From assembly GCA_964598425.1 (NCBI GenBank), contig CAZRBV010000011.1:6686-70685 (forward strand): a stretch of 64,000 bases of DNA, read 5' to 3'. This DNA comes from UBA12567 sp964598425. GTDB taxonomy: Bacteria > Planctomycetota > Phycisphaerae > Phycisphaerales > SM1A02. Below the pieces are notes generated by a model, which saw only the letters and a list, made by a program, of their open reading frames with translations, searched no databases and was not told where the DNA came from. This document shows positions 1-8,749 of the stretch, one piece after another. Positions within the stretch are counted from its first letter, which is position 1. Every line of letters begins with the position of its first letter. Made by a program: the position numbers and the translations under genes.

Positions 1-933
1 TGGCCTCCGCTGCCGCTCATTGAAGGCGAGGCGACGATCGAGCGGATCGATGAAATCAGCGAGCAGGACTCATTGACGCGCCGTTTCACCGAACGCGCGG
101 TTGCATTTGTCGAGCAGAATGGTGAGACGCCATTCCTTCTGTACCTTGCGCATCCCCAGCCGCATGTGCCTCTCGCCTGCGATCCTTCCTGGAAAGGGAC
201 GAGCGAGCACGGGCTGTACGGCGACGTGATGCAGGAGATTGACTGGAGTGTCGGTGAAGTGCTCAATGCGCTTGACCGCGTGGGGGCGGCAGATGACACG
301 ATCGTCATTTTCTCGAGCGACAATGGCCCCTGGCTCTCGTACGGCGATCACGCCGGCGGCACTGCCGGACTGCGGGAGGGCAAGGGCACGACGTTTGAGG
401 GTGGCCTTCGCGTGCCATGCGTCATCCGCTGGCCGGGGAAAGTTCCTGCGGGGCATGTTGAGGCGGCGCCGTGGGGAAGCATCGATGTCGTTCCGACGCT
501 CGCGGCAGCAATGCGGTCGCCGCTTCCGCGCCTCGTCGATGGCCGGGATGCGACAGGGCTGATGACCGGCAAGGCGGCGCACGGGAGAGAAGTGTCCTTG
601 TACTACTATCGAACGAATGAGCTGCAGGCGATTCGAAGCGGTCGTTGGAAGCTGCATCTTCCGCACGGGTACCGATCGCTTGAAGGCCGCGAAGGTGGAA
701 CTGGGGGCACGCCGGGGCAGTACACCTACGGCGTCCAGCAGGAGTTGGCGCTCTATGATCTGGTAAGTGATCCTGCAGAGACTCACGATGTGAAGGCCGA
801 GCACCCGGAGGTTCTGGCCCATTTGCTCGCCATTGCCGAGTCGGCTCGAGATGATCTGGGGGACTCACTTCAGAATCGCGGGGGCGCCGGTCGGCGCATG
901 CCTGGCCGGGTCGAAGTCAGTCCAGCACCTTGA
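1..933 (+). CDS. Sulfatase (arylsulfatase family), 3' part only
   Basis: This is the C-terminal part (310 codons plus stop) of a sulfatase of the alkaline-phosphatase superfamily, which hydrolyses sulfate esters. The reading frame is open from base 1, so the N-terminal part with the formylglycine motif (CxPSR type) lies outside the window. Visible family marks are HPQPHVPL near residue 40, the metal-site motif FSSDNGPW around residue 107, GTTFEGGLRVP after it, and the C-terminal LYDLVSDPAETHD element. Planctomycetes encode many such enzymes for sulfated polysaccharides, but the substrate cannot be told here. Its 3' end overlaps the convergent acetyltransferase gene by 17 bp. Confidence 0.92.
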   Translation, partial: WPPLPLIEGEATIERIDEISEQDSLTRRFTERAVAFVEQNGETPFLLYLAHPQPHVPLACDPSWKGTSEHGLYGDVMQEIDWSVGEVLNALDRVGAADDTIVIFSSDNGPWLSYGDHAGGTAGLREGKGTTFEGGLRVPCVIRWPGKVPAGHVEAAPWGSIDVVPTLAAAMRSPLPRLVDGRDATGLMTGKAAHGREVSLYYYRTNELQAIRSGRWKLHLPHGYRSLEGREGGTGGTPGQYTYGVQQELALYDLVSDPAETHDVKAEHPEVLAHLLAIAESARDDLGDSLQNRGGAGRRMPGRVEVSPAP

Positions 934-1399
934 TGAGTTGCAGGCATGGATTCGCTTCATCCCAGAGCGTGCGAAACTCCGTAATCGGAGTGAATCCCAT
1001 AGCCTCGAACCAGAGGCGTGTCCTGGCATAGTTGGCATCCACGCGGCGAGGCGACAGCGTCTTGACTTGCAGGAACCGGGCGCCGATTTGCCGCACGTAT
1101 GCTTCGGCGGCGGCAAGGAGTGCTTGTCCGATGCCTTGTCGGTGCCACTCCGGTCGAATGCAGAGCACGTGCAGTTCCGCCGAGGACGGGAAGTGCTGCT
1201 CGATCGTCATAAAGCCAACAGCCTGATCGTTCTGCATGGCCAGAATCGTTGGCATCTGCTCGATTGCCTCGCCGTACTCAACGATTGCCTCTTCGATGCC
1301 GAACCACTCTGGAGCACTTCGGAGAATGGGCTCGCAAGCTGCTGCAGTTCCGGTGGCAGGTGGCAGGATTGTGATGTCATCGGGGAGGGGCGTAGCCAT
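917..1399 (-). CDS. GNAT family N-acetyltransferase
   Basis: A 160-residue GNAT acetyltransferase, expected to transfer an acetyl group from acetyl-CoA to an unknown amine. The acetyl-CoA loop is seen as RPEWHRQGIGQALL (R/QxxGxG/A type), preceded by the beta-strand AELHVLCI. An in-frame upstream start would add 17 residues. I prefer ATG 1399 because TATCCT lies 7 bases before it, as at several other genes here. The start codon overlaps the start of the divergent transporter gene: the four bases CATG at 1397-1400 serve both. The substrate is unknown. Confidence 0.85.
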   Translation of the reverse strand: MATPLPDDITILPPATGTAAACEPILRSAPEWFGIEEAIVEYGEAIEQMPTILAMQNDQAVGFMTIEQHFPSSAELHVLCIRPEWHRQGIGQALLAAAEAYVRQIGARFLQVKTLSPRRVDANYARTRLWFEAMGFTPITEFRTLWDEANPCLQLIKVLD

Positions 1400-2357
1400 G
1401 CGCGGGAGGATATCCTCTCCGACCTTGGAAGGTTCCCCAGAGCAACACAACGATTATGCGGCCGCCGGAGTGGCGATGGCGATTGGTGCCTATGGTTGGT
1501 GGGCGATCGTCACACCCCTGTACTACCGCGTCATAGCCGACGTTCCGGTTGGCGAACTCCTCGCATGGCGGGTGATTTCCGGATTGCCCGCCTTGTGGCT
1601 CTTGTTGTGGGCGACCCGGCGGCTTCCTGAGTGGTGGGCGGCGCTGCGGGAGCCTCGCGTGCTGCTCCTTCTGATTGCAAGCGGCGCGCTCATTGCCGTC
1701 AACTGGGTCGTCTTTGTGTGGTCGGTCATCGACAACAGGCTCAGCGAAGCAAGCCTCGGGTACTACATCAACCCATTGGTCTCGGTGGCGCTCGGGATGC
1801 TCGTGCTGGGAGAGCGTTTGCAGAGGGCGCAGTGGGTTGCCATTGCCCTCGCTGCAAGTGGTGTGGGAGTCCTAGCCTGGAAACTCGGAGGCCTGCCCTG
1901 GATTTCACTCACGCTCGCTGGCTCGTTCGGCCTGTATGGCCTCACCCGCAAGCAGGTCAATGTCACGCCAGCGGCGGGTCTTGCTGTCGAGATGCTCGTT
2001 CTGTTGCCATTCATGGTGGGACTGTTGTGGTTTGATCATGTTCGATATGGAAACGCGGCGCTCGCCGGTCCATGGTGGGTGTCGCTGCTTCTGCTGCTCG
2101 GCGGCGTCGTGACAATCGTTCCGTTGGTGCTGTTCTCTGGCTGCGTCAGGCGGCTGCGGCTTGCGACGGTCGGTGTGCTGCAGTACATCTCGCCGACCGG
2201 GCAATTGCTGCTGGCGGTCTTCGCGTTCGGTGAGCCCTTCGGCCCTGAACGCGGTATTGCCTTCGCGCTCATCTGGGCTGCAGTGCTCATCTATTCGATC
2301 AACTCGATTCGCCGCACGCGGCGGTCCGAGCCGATCGCGATTCCCGGAGAGATGTAG
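1398..2357 (+). CDS. rarD: EamA/RarD-type drug/metabolite transporter
   Basis: A polytopic inner-membrane protein of 319 residues, the usual length for RarD-like EamA transporters with ten helices. The N-terminal pattern GAYGWWAIVTPLYYR and the following AWRVI match the RarD branch (family knowledge). Later hydrophobic segments include NWVVFVWSV and GVLQYISPTGQLLLAVF. ATG 1398 has GGGGAGGGG a few bases upstream and shares CATG with the divergent acetyltransferase start. TTG 1425, 8 bases after a plus-strand TATCCT, is a possible alternative. The substrate is unknown; the gene symbol means family similarity only. Confidence 0.85.
   Translation: MRGRISSPTLEGSPEQHNDYAAAGVAMAIGAYGWWAIVTPLYYRVIADVPVGELLAWRVISGLPALWLLLWATRRLPEWWAALREPRVLLLLIASGALIAVNWVVFVWSVIDNRLSEASLGYYINPLVSVALGMLVLGERLQRAQWVAIALAASGVGVLAWKLGGLPWISLTLAGSFGLYGLTRKQVNVTPAAGLAVEMLVLLPFMVGLLWFDHVRYGNAALAGPWWVSLLLLLGGVVTIVPLVLFSGCVRRLRLATVGVLQYISPTGQLLLAVFAFGEPFGPERGIAFALIWAAVLIYSINSIRRTRRSEPIAIPGEM
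1407..1412 (-). promoter_or_regulatory. -10-like TATCCT 7 bases before the GNAT start
   Basis: On the minus strand TATCCT is followed by seven bases and then ATG 1399, which would give a leaderless or nearly leaderless transcript. The site is half of the palindrome AGGATATCCT (1407-1416), so the plus strand carries the same hexamer at 1411-1416, inside the start of the divergent transporter gene. Confidence 0.5.
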
Positions 2358-2377
2358 CGCGCAGATCGCGCACTGCA

Positions 2378-5284
2378 TCAGGGGTCGCAGTCTCCGCCGT
2401 CGTTGTGATACCGATCACAATTCAGATAGATCTGCACACCGTTCCAGACGTAGGAGCCATCGTCGCAATATCCATCACCAACCCAGGTACCCGGGCAACA
2501 GTTACCACGACAGTCGGCGATTTCACCAGATGCGCAGGCCTCGCAGTCGCCTTCGTCCCACGCGTACTGTTCGCAGTTGAAGTAGATGGGAATTCCGTTG
2601 TAGTCATACGACCCGTCATCGCACGTTCCGTCGCCGAGCCACACGCGCGGCGCGCACGATCCGAAGCAGTCGAGTATCTCCAGGTCACCGCAGCCGCCGC
2701 TGTTCGGGCACTCGCCCCAGCTTCCAAGCGTTGTCAGCATGTCGTCAATATCGACATCGCCGTCGCCATCGTGGTCGACGTGCTCGCAGTTTGTGCAGTC
2801 GCCCCAGTAGGCCAGAAGATACAGAAGGTCGTCGATATTGACGAACCCATCGGTGTTGCTGTCTCCGATGCATTCGCAATCGTCGGGTGTTCCGTTGCCA
2901 TTCGCATCATCGACCGTGCCAAGTGCGATTTCGCATCCGTCAGGTTTTCCGTTCCCGTTGCAGTCCGATTCGCATACGTGACCGCCAGCGGCAAAGGTGC
3001 CGCCAATGAGCGTCTCGCAGTCAACATCGGTGACGCCTCCGATGCAGTCTCCGGTGGCGAGGCAGCACGTTCCGATCGCCGGCATCTGCGTGCCAAGCAG
3101 GTTGAGGGCCTGTTGGACAGCGATGCGGAAGTTGATGCTGTTTGGTCCAGCCTCGATGATTGAGCCGCCACAGTAGAGCCCCATCTCGGAACCTTGCTCA
3201 TAGAGTGTTCCGGGATCCCACGGGGAGCCTTCACTCGAGCCACCAGAGAGGGTGGGGCCATTCCATGCTGCGTTGAGGGTAAACACGCGTGGTGCTTCGT
3301 GAAGTACGGTCGGCGCCGCCAATTCGCCGAGCACCTGCAGGCGACCTGCAGCCTGACCCTGCCCGGGCGGATAGTCCTCAACGTCCGAATCGTGAAACGA
3401 GGCATCGGTCATGACGAAAATGACCGGCGCCCGCGTGTTGTCCCACGTGAACGGTTGCGGGGGAATCTCGCCGAGGCTTGTGTAAGCCTGATCACCGTCG
3501 AGGTCACGGCCGGCTCCAGTCATAGCTTGAAAAACAGCTTCATACTGGGATTCAGGGAGGTCATTCCCCCCGCCAGCCACCAGGCTTGAAAGCGACCCAA
3601 GCACGCTGGGTTCGCTGGACGTGAGGTCGAGGTTCCGCTTCCACGCCCAGTCGGATCCATCACCAACCGGCGAGAAGGGGAAGTCGCGGAAACTGCCGAT
3701 GCCAAACCGTGGATTTGGAAACTTCGCCTGAATGTCATCAATGACAGACGGCATCTGGCCGAGCATGATTGGAAGATCGTCGCTGTAGCTGGCCGACGTG
3801 TCGAAGATGAACACGACATCGAGCGGTCTGGCTTCTGCGATCGGGAGCGGATCGACCGATGCGTCGAACAGGATCGGGTCTCCACACGCGCGGAAGTCGT
3901 CGAGGGTGGGACCAAACGCAGCTTGAGAATATGGACGCGAATTCGGCGCGGAGTCGATAGAGAATATGGACGCGGCCGGATTGAGGTTCCAGAAGTCTCC
4001 CGCGTCACCGCGGTTCGTCTTGTTTTCAAGATCACACCGGCCATCGGCCTGCTCCGGAACGAGGTACGAGTTCGTTGCTCCGCCGGTGCAGAACTGATCA
4101 TCGTTCCACGCAGTTCCCACTGACGGGTCGACATGCCAGATGAGCAGTCCGCAGCCGGTGAGACTCTGGTCGAAGCCGATCGGTTGCCGGTTCTCGACGA
4201 GAAAGTATTCGACGCCAGCAGGATCGTGCACAATCTTGTACGCGGCTGGTTGCGTCTCGATGGCCCGCAGCGGCTCGTCGTCGTAGTCGCCGATCATCAG
4301 TTGGGGTTCGACCCATCCCAACTCGGCTCTGCACCATACGGAGAGGTGGGAGGGGCTCGTCGGCGTGTTCCAATTGCCGGTTCCCATCAGGCAATGCCAA
4401 CCGGTTCCGGAATTGGAGTCGTCGCGGTCGTACAGGTCGGGCAGGCCCAGGGCGTGCCCGAACTCGTGGGCAAACACGCCCATCTCAATCAGGTTGCCTG
4501 CGCTGTTGCGGGCTGGCATGATGGTGTAATCATCGATCATGATCTTTCCGCCACCAGCAGCGTTGTCATTCGTCTGAAGCATCGACCCGGAAGCTGCGGT
4601 GTACGACCACCGGTGAGACCAGATGTTGGAGTTCCCCGCTACGTTGTTCTCGCCGCCAAACTCAGGATGTACGAGTGCAAGCAGATCAACAACGCCGTCA
4701 TCATCCCCAGAGTTTGGAACACCGTCCGGCCCGTCATTGTCGTAGATGCTGAAGTCAATGGTGGCATCCACGGATGTGACGGCGTCGTTGACATACGCCT
4801 TCATGAGAGGTCCACTGAGGCCGTTGGTCGCCCCTTCATAGGCAGTGTCGTTTGATGGAAGATTGCCGCCGTTTACAACCTGCCCATCGAAGGTGAACGC
4901 GCCGTACGACACCTCCGTCCAGTACTCAGCCAACGTACCTGTGGCCCAGGGACCATCAAACAGCTCGGTTTGCAGGTTGGCGACCGTGTTGGCGGGGATG
5001 TTGACGTTCGCGAATCCGTTCACAATGACCGGGACCTGCAGGACTCCGGAGACGCCGCGCGGACCTTCGCGGAGACCCTTTCGGGCGAGTTTCGCTTCAA
5101 GTGCCTTGCCTCGCCATGCGCCCGGTGTGTGGACACTGACTTGGCTTCGGCGAAGGTGGTCGACCACATGATCGGGCAGCGGGCCGCCGTGGGAGCAACT
5201 CGTTGTGGCTGGCGCAGTCGATGTGAGCGATGCCGTCAGGATTCCTGTGGCGACGGTAACGATGGCTCGAGCAGTGGTCGTCAT
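2378..5284 (-). CDS. Secreted M6-type metalloprotease with VWA, dockerin-like and LNR-like repeats
   Basis: A 968-residue exported multidomain protein. A signal peptide occupies about residues 1-27. An M6-family zinc protease domain follows, with HEFGHALGLPD at 273-283 and a downstream LMG Met-turn. A von Willebrand A domain runs from about 488 to 680 with an intact MIDAS motif DTSAS at 495-499. A paired EF-hand dockerin-like segment lies near 800-855. Two cysteine-rich repeats at about 867-965 have the form W.GDG.CDDGSY...NC..Y..D.GDC and resemble Lin-12/Notch repeats. The frame is open further upstream, but ATG 5284 is chosen because GGGAGG lies about 11 bases before it and the signal peptide starts there. 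It probably acts at the cell surface. Confidence 0.85.
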   Translation of the reverse strand: MTTTARAIVTVATGILTASLTSTAPATTSCSHGGPLPDHVVDHLRRSQVSVHTPGAWRGKALEAKLARKGLREGPRGVSGVLQVPVIVNGFANVNIPANTVANLQTELFDGPWATGTLAEYWTEVSYGAFTFDGQVVNGGNLPSNDTAYEGATNGLSGPLMKAYVNDAVTSVDATIDFSIYDNDGPDGVPNSGDDDGVVDLLALVHPEFGGENNVAGNSNIWSHRWSYTAASGSMLQTNDNAAGGGKIMIDDYTIMPARNSAGNLIEMGVFAHEFGHALGLPDLYDRDDSNSGTGWHCLMGTGNWNTPTSPSHLSVWCRAELGWVEPQLMIGDYDDEPLRAIETQPAAYKIVHDPAGVEYFLVENRQPIGFDQSLTGCGLLIWHVDPSVGTAWNDDQFCTGGATNSYLVPEQADGRCDLENKTNRGDAGDFWNLNPAASIFSIDSAPNSRPYSQAAFGPTLDDFRACGDPILFDASVDPLPIAEARPLDVVFIFDTSASYSDDLPIMLGQMPSVIDDIQAKFPNPRFGIGSFRDFPFSPVGDGSDWAWKRNLDLTSSEPSVLGSLSSLVAGGGNDLPESQYEAVFQAMTGAGRDLDGDQAYTSLGEIPPQPFTWDNTRAPVIFVMTDASFHDSDVEDYPPGQGQAAGRLQVLGELAAPTVLHEAPRVFTLNAAWNGPTLSGGSSEGSPWDPGTLYEQGSEMGLYCGGSIIEAGPNSINFRIAVQQALNLLGTQMPAIGTCCLATGDCIGGVTDVDCETLIGGTFAAGGHVCESDCNGNGKPDGCEIALGTVDDANGNGTPDDCECIGDSNTDGFVNIDDLLYLLAYWGDCTNCEHVDHDGDGDVDIDDMLTTLGSWGECPNSGGCGDLEILDCFGSCAPRVWLGDGTCDDGSYDYNGIPIYFNCEQYAWDEGDCEACASGEIADCRGNCCPGTWVGDGYCDDGSYVWNGVQIYLNCDRYHNDGGDCDP

Positions 5285-5733
5285 CTTTTGGTTCTCCCTC
5301 CCAACGATGGCCATCCGCTTCGGGGTGGCGTGCAGATCCGTGTTTGAATATAGACGCTCCGAACTCAGAACCAAAGCATGAAAGCCACTCAAGCGAGGCG
5401 GAATTGCAAACAACGCGATTGGCAGGAGTTTGCGGTGATATCGTTGAGGTCTGAGTGGGGCTGGGAGGGAATCGGACACCCCGGACACCCCGGACACCCC
5501 GGACACGCCTCTGCTGGCGGCAGAATCGCCACCGAGAGATCGGCGTATTGCTTGCAGGCTATTCACTGTTGATTTGAGTGTGCCCCAGCAGGCTCGAAAA
5601 CCGGGATGGCCCGGCAAGCCTTCAGTTGGGGCGAAGGCACGGGCTTCAGAAAAACAGTGCGGATTTACATTTGGGTCTTCGCTTGAGAGGGCAGGGGGAG
5701 CGATACTCAATCTCAGACGAAGGAGCGAGCGTG
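5285..5733. other. Divergent intergenic region, no gene seen
   Basis: About 450 bp separate the divergent protease/VWA gene and the HAF-repeat gene. Open frames here look like extensions or shadows of the neighbours. The only distinct structure is a short GC-rich 9-bp tandem repeat at 5474-5508. Promoters for both flanking genes must lie here, but I could not pick convincing -35/-10 pairs. Confidence 0.5.
5474..5508. repeat. Tandem 9-bp repeat (GGACACCCC), four copies
   Basis: Three perfect copies of GGACACCCC start at 5474, 5483 and 5492, followed by a diverged fourth copy at 5501. The array is in non-coding DNA between divergent genes. In the over-long upstream frame of the protease gene it would encode a Gly-Val-Ser repeat, which I regard as an artefact. 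Confidence 0.85.
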
Positions 5734-6921
5734 ATGTATGCAGTGATACTGGTTGTGGCGGCCGCGGCGCCGCAGTTCGAAATCGTCGAAATCGGGACAT
5801 TCGGAACAGGGCCATGCGGCGCGCACGACATCAGCGAAGTGGATACCGCATGCGGACAAGGCACCGCGCCCAACGGTCTCTCGCAACATGCGTTCTATTG
5901 GGACGGCAACGTGATGCACAACATCGCGCCGCTCAATGCGCCTAACGGTGGCAACACCTGGGGCTTTGCGATGAATCGACACGGCCATGTTGTCGGCTAT
6001 TCGACCGCAGCGGCTGGCAGCACTTTTCACCCGTACGTCTGGACGCCCGAAGATGGAACATCGAGTCTCGGAGTACCAAGCTGGGCGGCGGGAGACTACG
6101 GGCAGGCACTGGACATCAACGATAGCGGAACCGCCGTCGGGCTCGTCGGAACGGTGCCGTACAACATTCGCGGATGCATCTGGATCGACGGCGAGATGCG
6201 GCAGGTCGAGCCGTTTGGCGGGACCGAGTCCCAGTGTCTGGCGGTGAATGAGTTGAATGATGTGGTCGGGTTCGCTCGACTTGAGTCCGGCAAGATGCGA
6301 GGCTTTGTCGTTCCGAACGGCAACGTCGACGCCATCATCGAACTCGAAGCCCCCGAAGGCGGCGGAGCGCGAGCCACCGACATCAACGAGCAGCGTGTTG
6401 CGTGCGGCTGGGGTGCCAATGAGGACGGTACCTATCACGCGCTCAAGTGGTCGCTTGCCAATGGCATGGAGTATCTCGGTGAGCCCGAAGGCTGGCAGGC
6501 CTTTGCATACGACATCAACGAGTCGGGCTGGGTGGTCGGCAAGGCGTGGGGGCCTCCGTCACTGGCGGGCATTACCTACCACGGCTGCGCATGGATAGAC
6601 GGCGAGTTCGTGCTGCTCGATGACCTTGTCGTCAACAACGATGAGGGCGCGCAGTTTCGGATTGCCCGGGGCGTCAACGAGAACGGTTGGATTGCGACGT
6701 CCCTGGCCTGGGATGATCAGGACAACCGGGCTGCCGTGCTCAGACCCGTCAACAGTCTTCCTGGTGATGTCAACGGCGACGGTGTCATCGGTACCGATGA
6801 TCTCCTGACCGTCATTTCGATGTGGGGACCATGCGAGCCGCCTTGCAGCGCGGATCTCAACGGCGATGGTCAGGTTGGAACTGATGACCTGCTTGTCATC
6901 CTGGCAAACTGGACCAGTTGA
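5734..6921 (+). CDS. Secreted HAF-repeat protein with dockerin-like C-terminus
   Basis: A 395-residue exported protein with a short hydrophobic N-terminus (MYAVILVVAAAAPQ). The body is made of repeats of the HAF type, with recurring DIN(D/E)SG..VG elements such as ALDINDSGTAVG and YDINESGWVVG. These are typical of extracellular beta-propeller-like proteins of unknown function. The last 50 residues hold two EF-hand-like loops (DVNGDGVIGTDDLL and DLNGDGQVGTDDLL). AGGAG at 5721-5725 is 8 bases before ATG 5734, which decides the start. A strong hairpin follows the gene. Confidence 0.85.
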   Translation: MYAVILVVAAAAPQFEIVEIGTFGTGPCGAHDISEVDTACGQGTAPNGLSQHAFYWDGNVMHNIAPLNAPNGGNTWGFAMNRHGHVVGYSTAAAGSTFHPYVWTPEDGTSSLGVPSWAAGDYGQALDINDSGTAVGLVGTVPYNIRGCIWIDGEMRQVEPFGGTESQCLAVNELNDVVGFARLESGKMRGFVVPNGNVDAIIELEAPEGGGARATDINEQRVACGWGANEDGTYHALKWSLANGMEYLGEPEGWQAFAYDINESGWVVGKAWGPPSLAGITYHGCAWIDGEFVLLDDLVVNNDEGAQFRIARGVNENGWIATSLAWDDQDNRAAVLRPVNSLPGDVNGDGVIGTDDLLTVISMWGPCEPPCSADLNGDGQVGTDDLLVILANWTS

Positions 6922-6975
6922 GTGCGGCTGCAAGAGGGGGGAGCACCTTTCCTGAAGCATCCGTCACAAGTACCA

Positions 6976-7009
6976 AAGAACGGCGGCGAGCGAGCTCGCC
7001 GCCGTTCTT
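6976..7009. terminator. Bidirectional hairpin terminator
   Basis: A perfect 16-bp stem (6976-6991 with 6994-7009) with a 2-base loop lies between the convergent HAF-repeat and AhpD-like genes. Short T runs follow on both strands, so it probably ends both transcripts. Confidence 0.75.
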
Positions 7010-7014
7010 GTGAT

Positions 7015-7311
7015 TCAGGCTTGCTGGGGCTGCCCGGCAGCAGCCTCGTCATACAGTTTCAGCACAATCTTGCTGAATGCGTGTGCCGGGCCGCCGCCCA
7101 TCAGCACGGCGATATCCAGCGTTTCGAGAACTTCGTCTCGAGTCGCGCCCGCACGAACGGCCAGCGGCACGTGATGGTGCAGACAGTGCTCACACAGGCG
7201 GCTGACGGCCGCGACGATGGCCATCAGTTCCTTGGTCTTGACGTCGAGGACGCCAGGTTCCAGGGACGCTCTGTACATCGATCGGAATGCGTTCTCAGAT
7301 TCCTGTCTCAT
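7015..7311 (-). CDS. Carboxymuconolactone decarboxylase (AhpD-like) family protein
   Basis: A 98-residue alpha-helical protein of the CMD/AhpD family. The motif EHCLHHH, read as CEHC followed by two histidines, matches the CxxC redox or proton-relay site of AhpD-like members. The preceding helix DVKTKELMAIVAAVSRLC is typical of the family. AGGAGAG lies about 9 bases before ATG 7311. Members act as peroxidase reductants or decarboxylases; which applies here cannot be told. The gene is single and convergent with the HAF-repeat gene. Confidence 0.87.
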   Translation of the reverse strand: MRQESENAFRSMYRASLEPGVLDVKTKELMAIVAAVSRLCEHCLHHHVPLAVRAGATRDEVLETLDIAVLMGGGPAHAFSKIVLKLYDEAAAGQPQQA

Positions 7312-7428
7312 ATGGCAATCTCTCCTGAAGATGGCTCGGTAGGCGAGCGATGATACGTGGATAGGCGAATCTCCACCCTGACTGAGGGACCGACTAGACT
7401 GCTACCGTTTCAGAAGGAATGCAGACGA

Positions 7429-8742
7429 ATGCGACAGATCATTGTGGCAGTGGCTCTGGCCTGCTGTGTGCAGGCCGCTGGTGCTCAGGGAACGGGTGGT
7501 GCGGCTGGAGTCGGGGGAGGCGCCCCTCGCCCTGATGGCAGCGGCACTCCGGACAAGAGCGATGTCCCTGAGGTCCAGACGGTTCTGGACGCTTACTTTG
7601 AGGCGATCGGGGGCGAGGCCGCCGTTCAGAGCTTGCGGGGTCTGACCCGCACCTACTCATGGCAGATCGACGAGGAGTCAGGAACGCTTCTGAGCAGATC
7701 CGATGCCAATGGCGCGTTCAGGGTCGATATGACGATGGACGGCTCGGTCTGGCATGAGAGCCAGAACTCAGATGGCTCCAAGACGTGGCTGGAGGATGCC
7801 GAGGGCGTGTGCTTCCCCGCCGCAGAGGCCGTGGCACTGCTGCTTCGCATGGAAAACGATCCCGGTGCGCTCATCGAAACGTCCGACATCATTCGCGCGA
7901 TGACCGTCTCGGGGGAGGTGGTCATTGCGGGCAAGTCCAATTGGCGTCTCATATTGGTGCCGAAGGTCGGCAGGCCGTGGTACCTGTTCTTCGACACCGA
8001 AACCGGCCTGCTCTCTCGCTTTGAGTTTGGGCGACCAGACGGAGGCGGCCGGCCGATCATGGTTGTGAGAGGGTTTCACGACTGGAAGCAGGTTGGCCCC
8101 ATCAAGTTGCCGCACACGATTCGAGAACGGTCAGTTGCTGGCAATGTCGATCTCACGCTGAGAGAAGCCCATGTCGACCCGATCCCGGCCAGTACGTTTG
8201 CATTGACTCCGTGCGCCAAGAAGGGATTCGATGCGCCAGTCGACGCGTTGTCGCCCCCTGACTTGAAGGAACTGCCAACCGAGGGGGTGTACCACTCGAA
8301 ACTCATCGAGGCGATTGGTCCGACGCTTGTTCAAGCAGACGGCACCGAAGTTTCGTCGTCCATCCTGGCGGATCAGCCGGATGTGCTGCTGTACTTCACT
8401 GCCAAGTGGTGTGCGCCGTGTCGCAGGTTTACGCCGAAACTTGTGAAGTTTTACGAAGAGACCGCTGGCCGGCGGGACTTCATGATCGTTCTGATCAGCA
8501 GCGACCGAGCGGCGGATCAGATGCATGCGTACATGAAGGAATACAAGATCGACTTCCCGGCGGTTCCGTTCAGCCGCGTCGAAAAGAGTGGAATCAAAAA
8601 GACCTGGGGCGCGAGGGGGATTCCAAACCTGGTCTGGCTGGATGGGGACGATGACGTCGTCAAGGGAAGCTATGAGAAGGGTCGGTATCTCGGTCCTGCC
8701 AGCGTGTTGGGGAACTTCAAACGCCATCTCGGTATCGAGTAG
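7429..8742 (+). CDS. Exported protein with C-terminal thioredoxin-fold (nucleoredoxin-like) domain
   Basis: A 437-residue exported protein. The signal peptide is MRQIIVAVALACCVQAAGA, and AAGGA lies 10 bases before ATG 7429. Residues of about 45-280 form a domain I do not recognise, of the outer-membrane-lipoprotein-carrier style (many beta strands, GLLSRFEFGRPDGGG). The C-terminal 140 residues are a thioredoxin fold of the nucleoredoxin/tryparedoxin type with W-C-A-P-C at 327-331, followed by RRFTPKLVKFY. A periplasmic thiol-disulfide role is likely. The methyltransferase gene starts 8 bp downstream. Confidence 0.85.
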   Translation: MRQIIVAVALACCVQAAGAQGTGGAAGVGGGAPRPDGSGTPDKSDVPEVQTVLDAYFEAIGGEAAVQSLRGLTRTYSWQIDEESGTLLSRSDANGAFRVDMTMDGSVWHESQNSDGSKTWLEDAEGVCFPAAEAVALLLRMENDPGALIETSDIIRAMTVSGEVVIAGKSNWRLILVPKVGRPWYLFFDTETGLLSRFEFGRPDGGGRPIMVVRGFHDWKQVGPIKLPHTIRERSVAGNVDLTLREAHVDPIPASTFALTPCAKKGFDAPVDALSPPDLKELPTEGVYHSKLIEAIGPTLVQADGTEVSSSILADQPDVLLYFTAKWCAPCRRFTPKLVKFYEETAGRRDFMIVLISSDRAADQMHAYMKEYKIDFPAVPFSRVEKSGIKKTWGARGIPNLVWLDGDDDVVKGSYEKGRYLGPASVLGNFKRHLGIE

Positions 8743-8749
8743 GTCGGGC

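Noticed and set aside
4133..4855. Long open frames on the plus strand opposite the M6/VWA gene
   Set aside because: Shadow frames caused by high GC; no ribosome-binding sites or family motifs, while the minus frame has complete motifs.
5285..5815. N-terminal extension of the M6/VWA frame
   Set aside because: The extension is low-complexity, runs through the 9-bp repeat, and lies upstream of a clear Shine-Dalgarno site and signal peptide.
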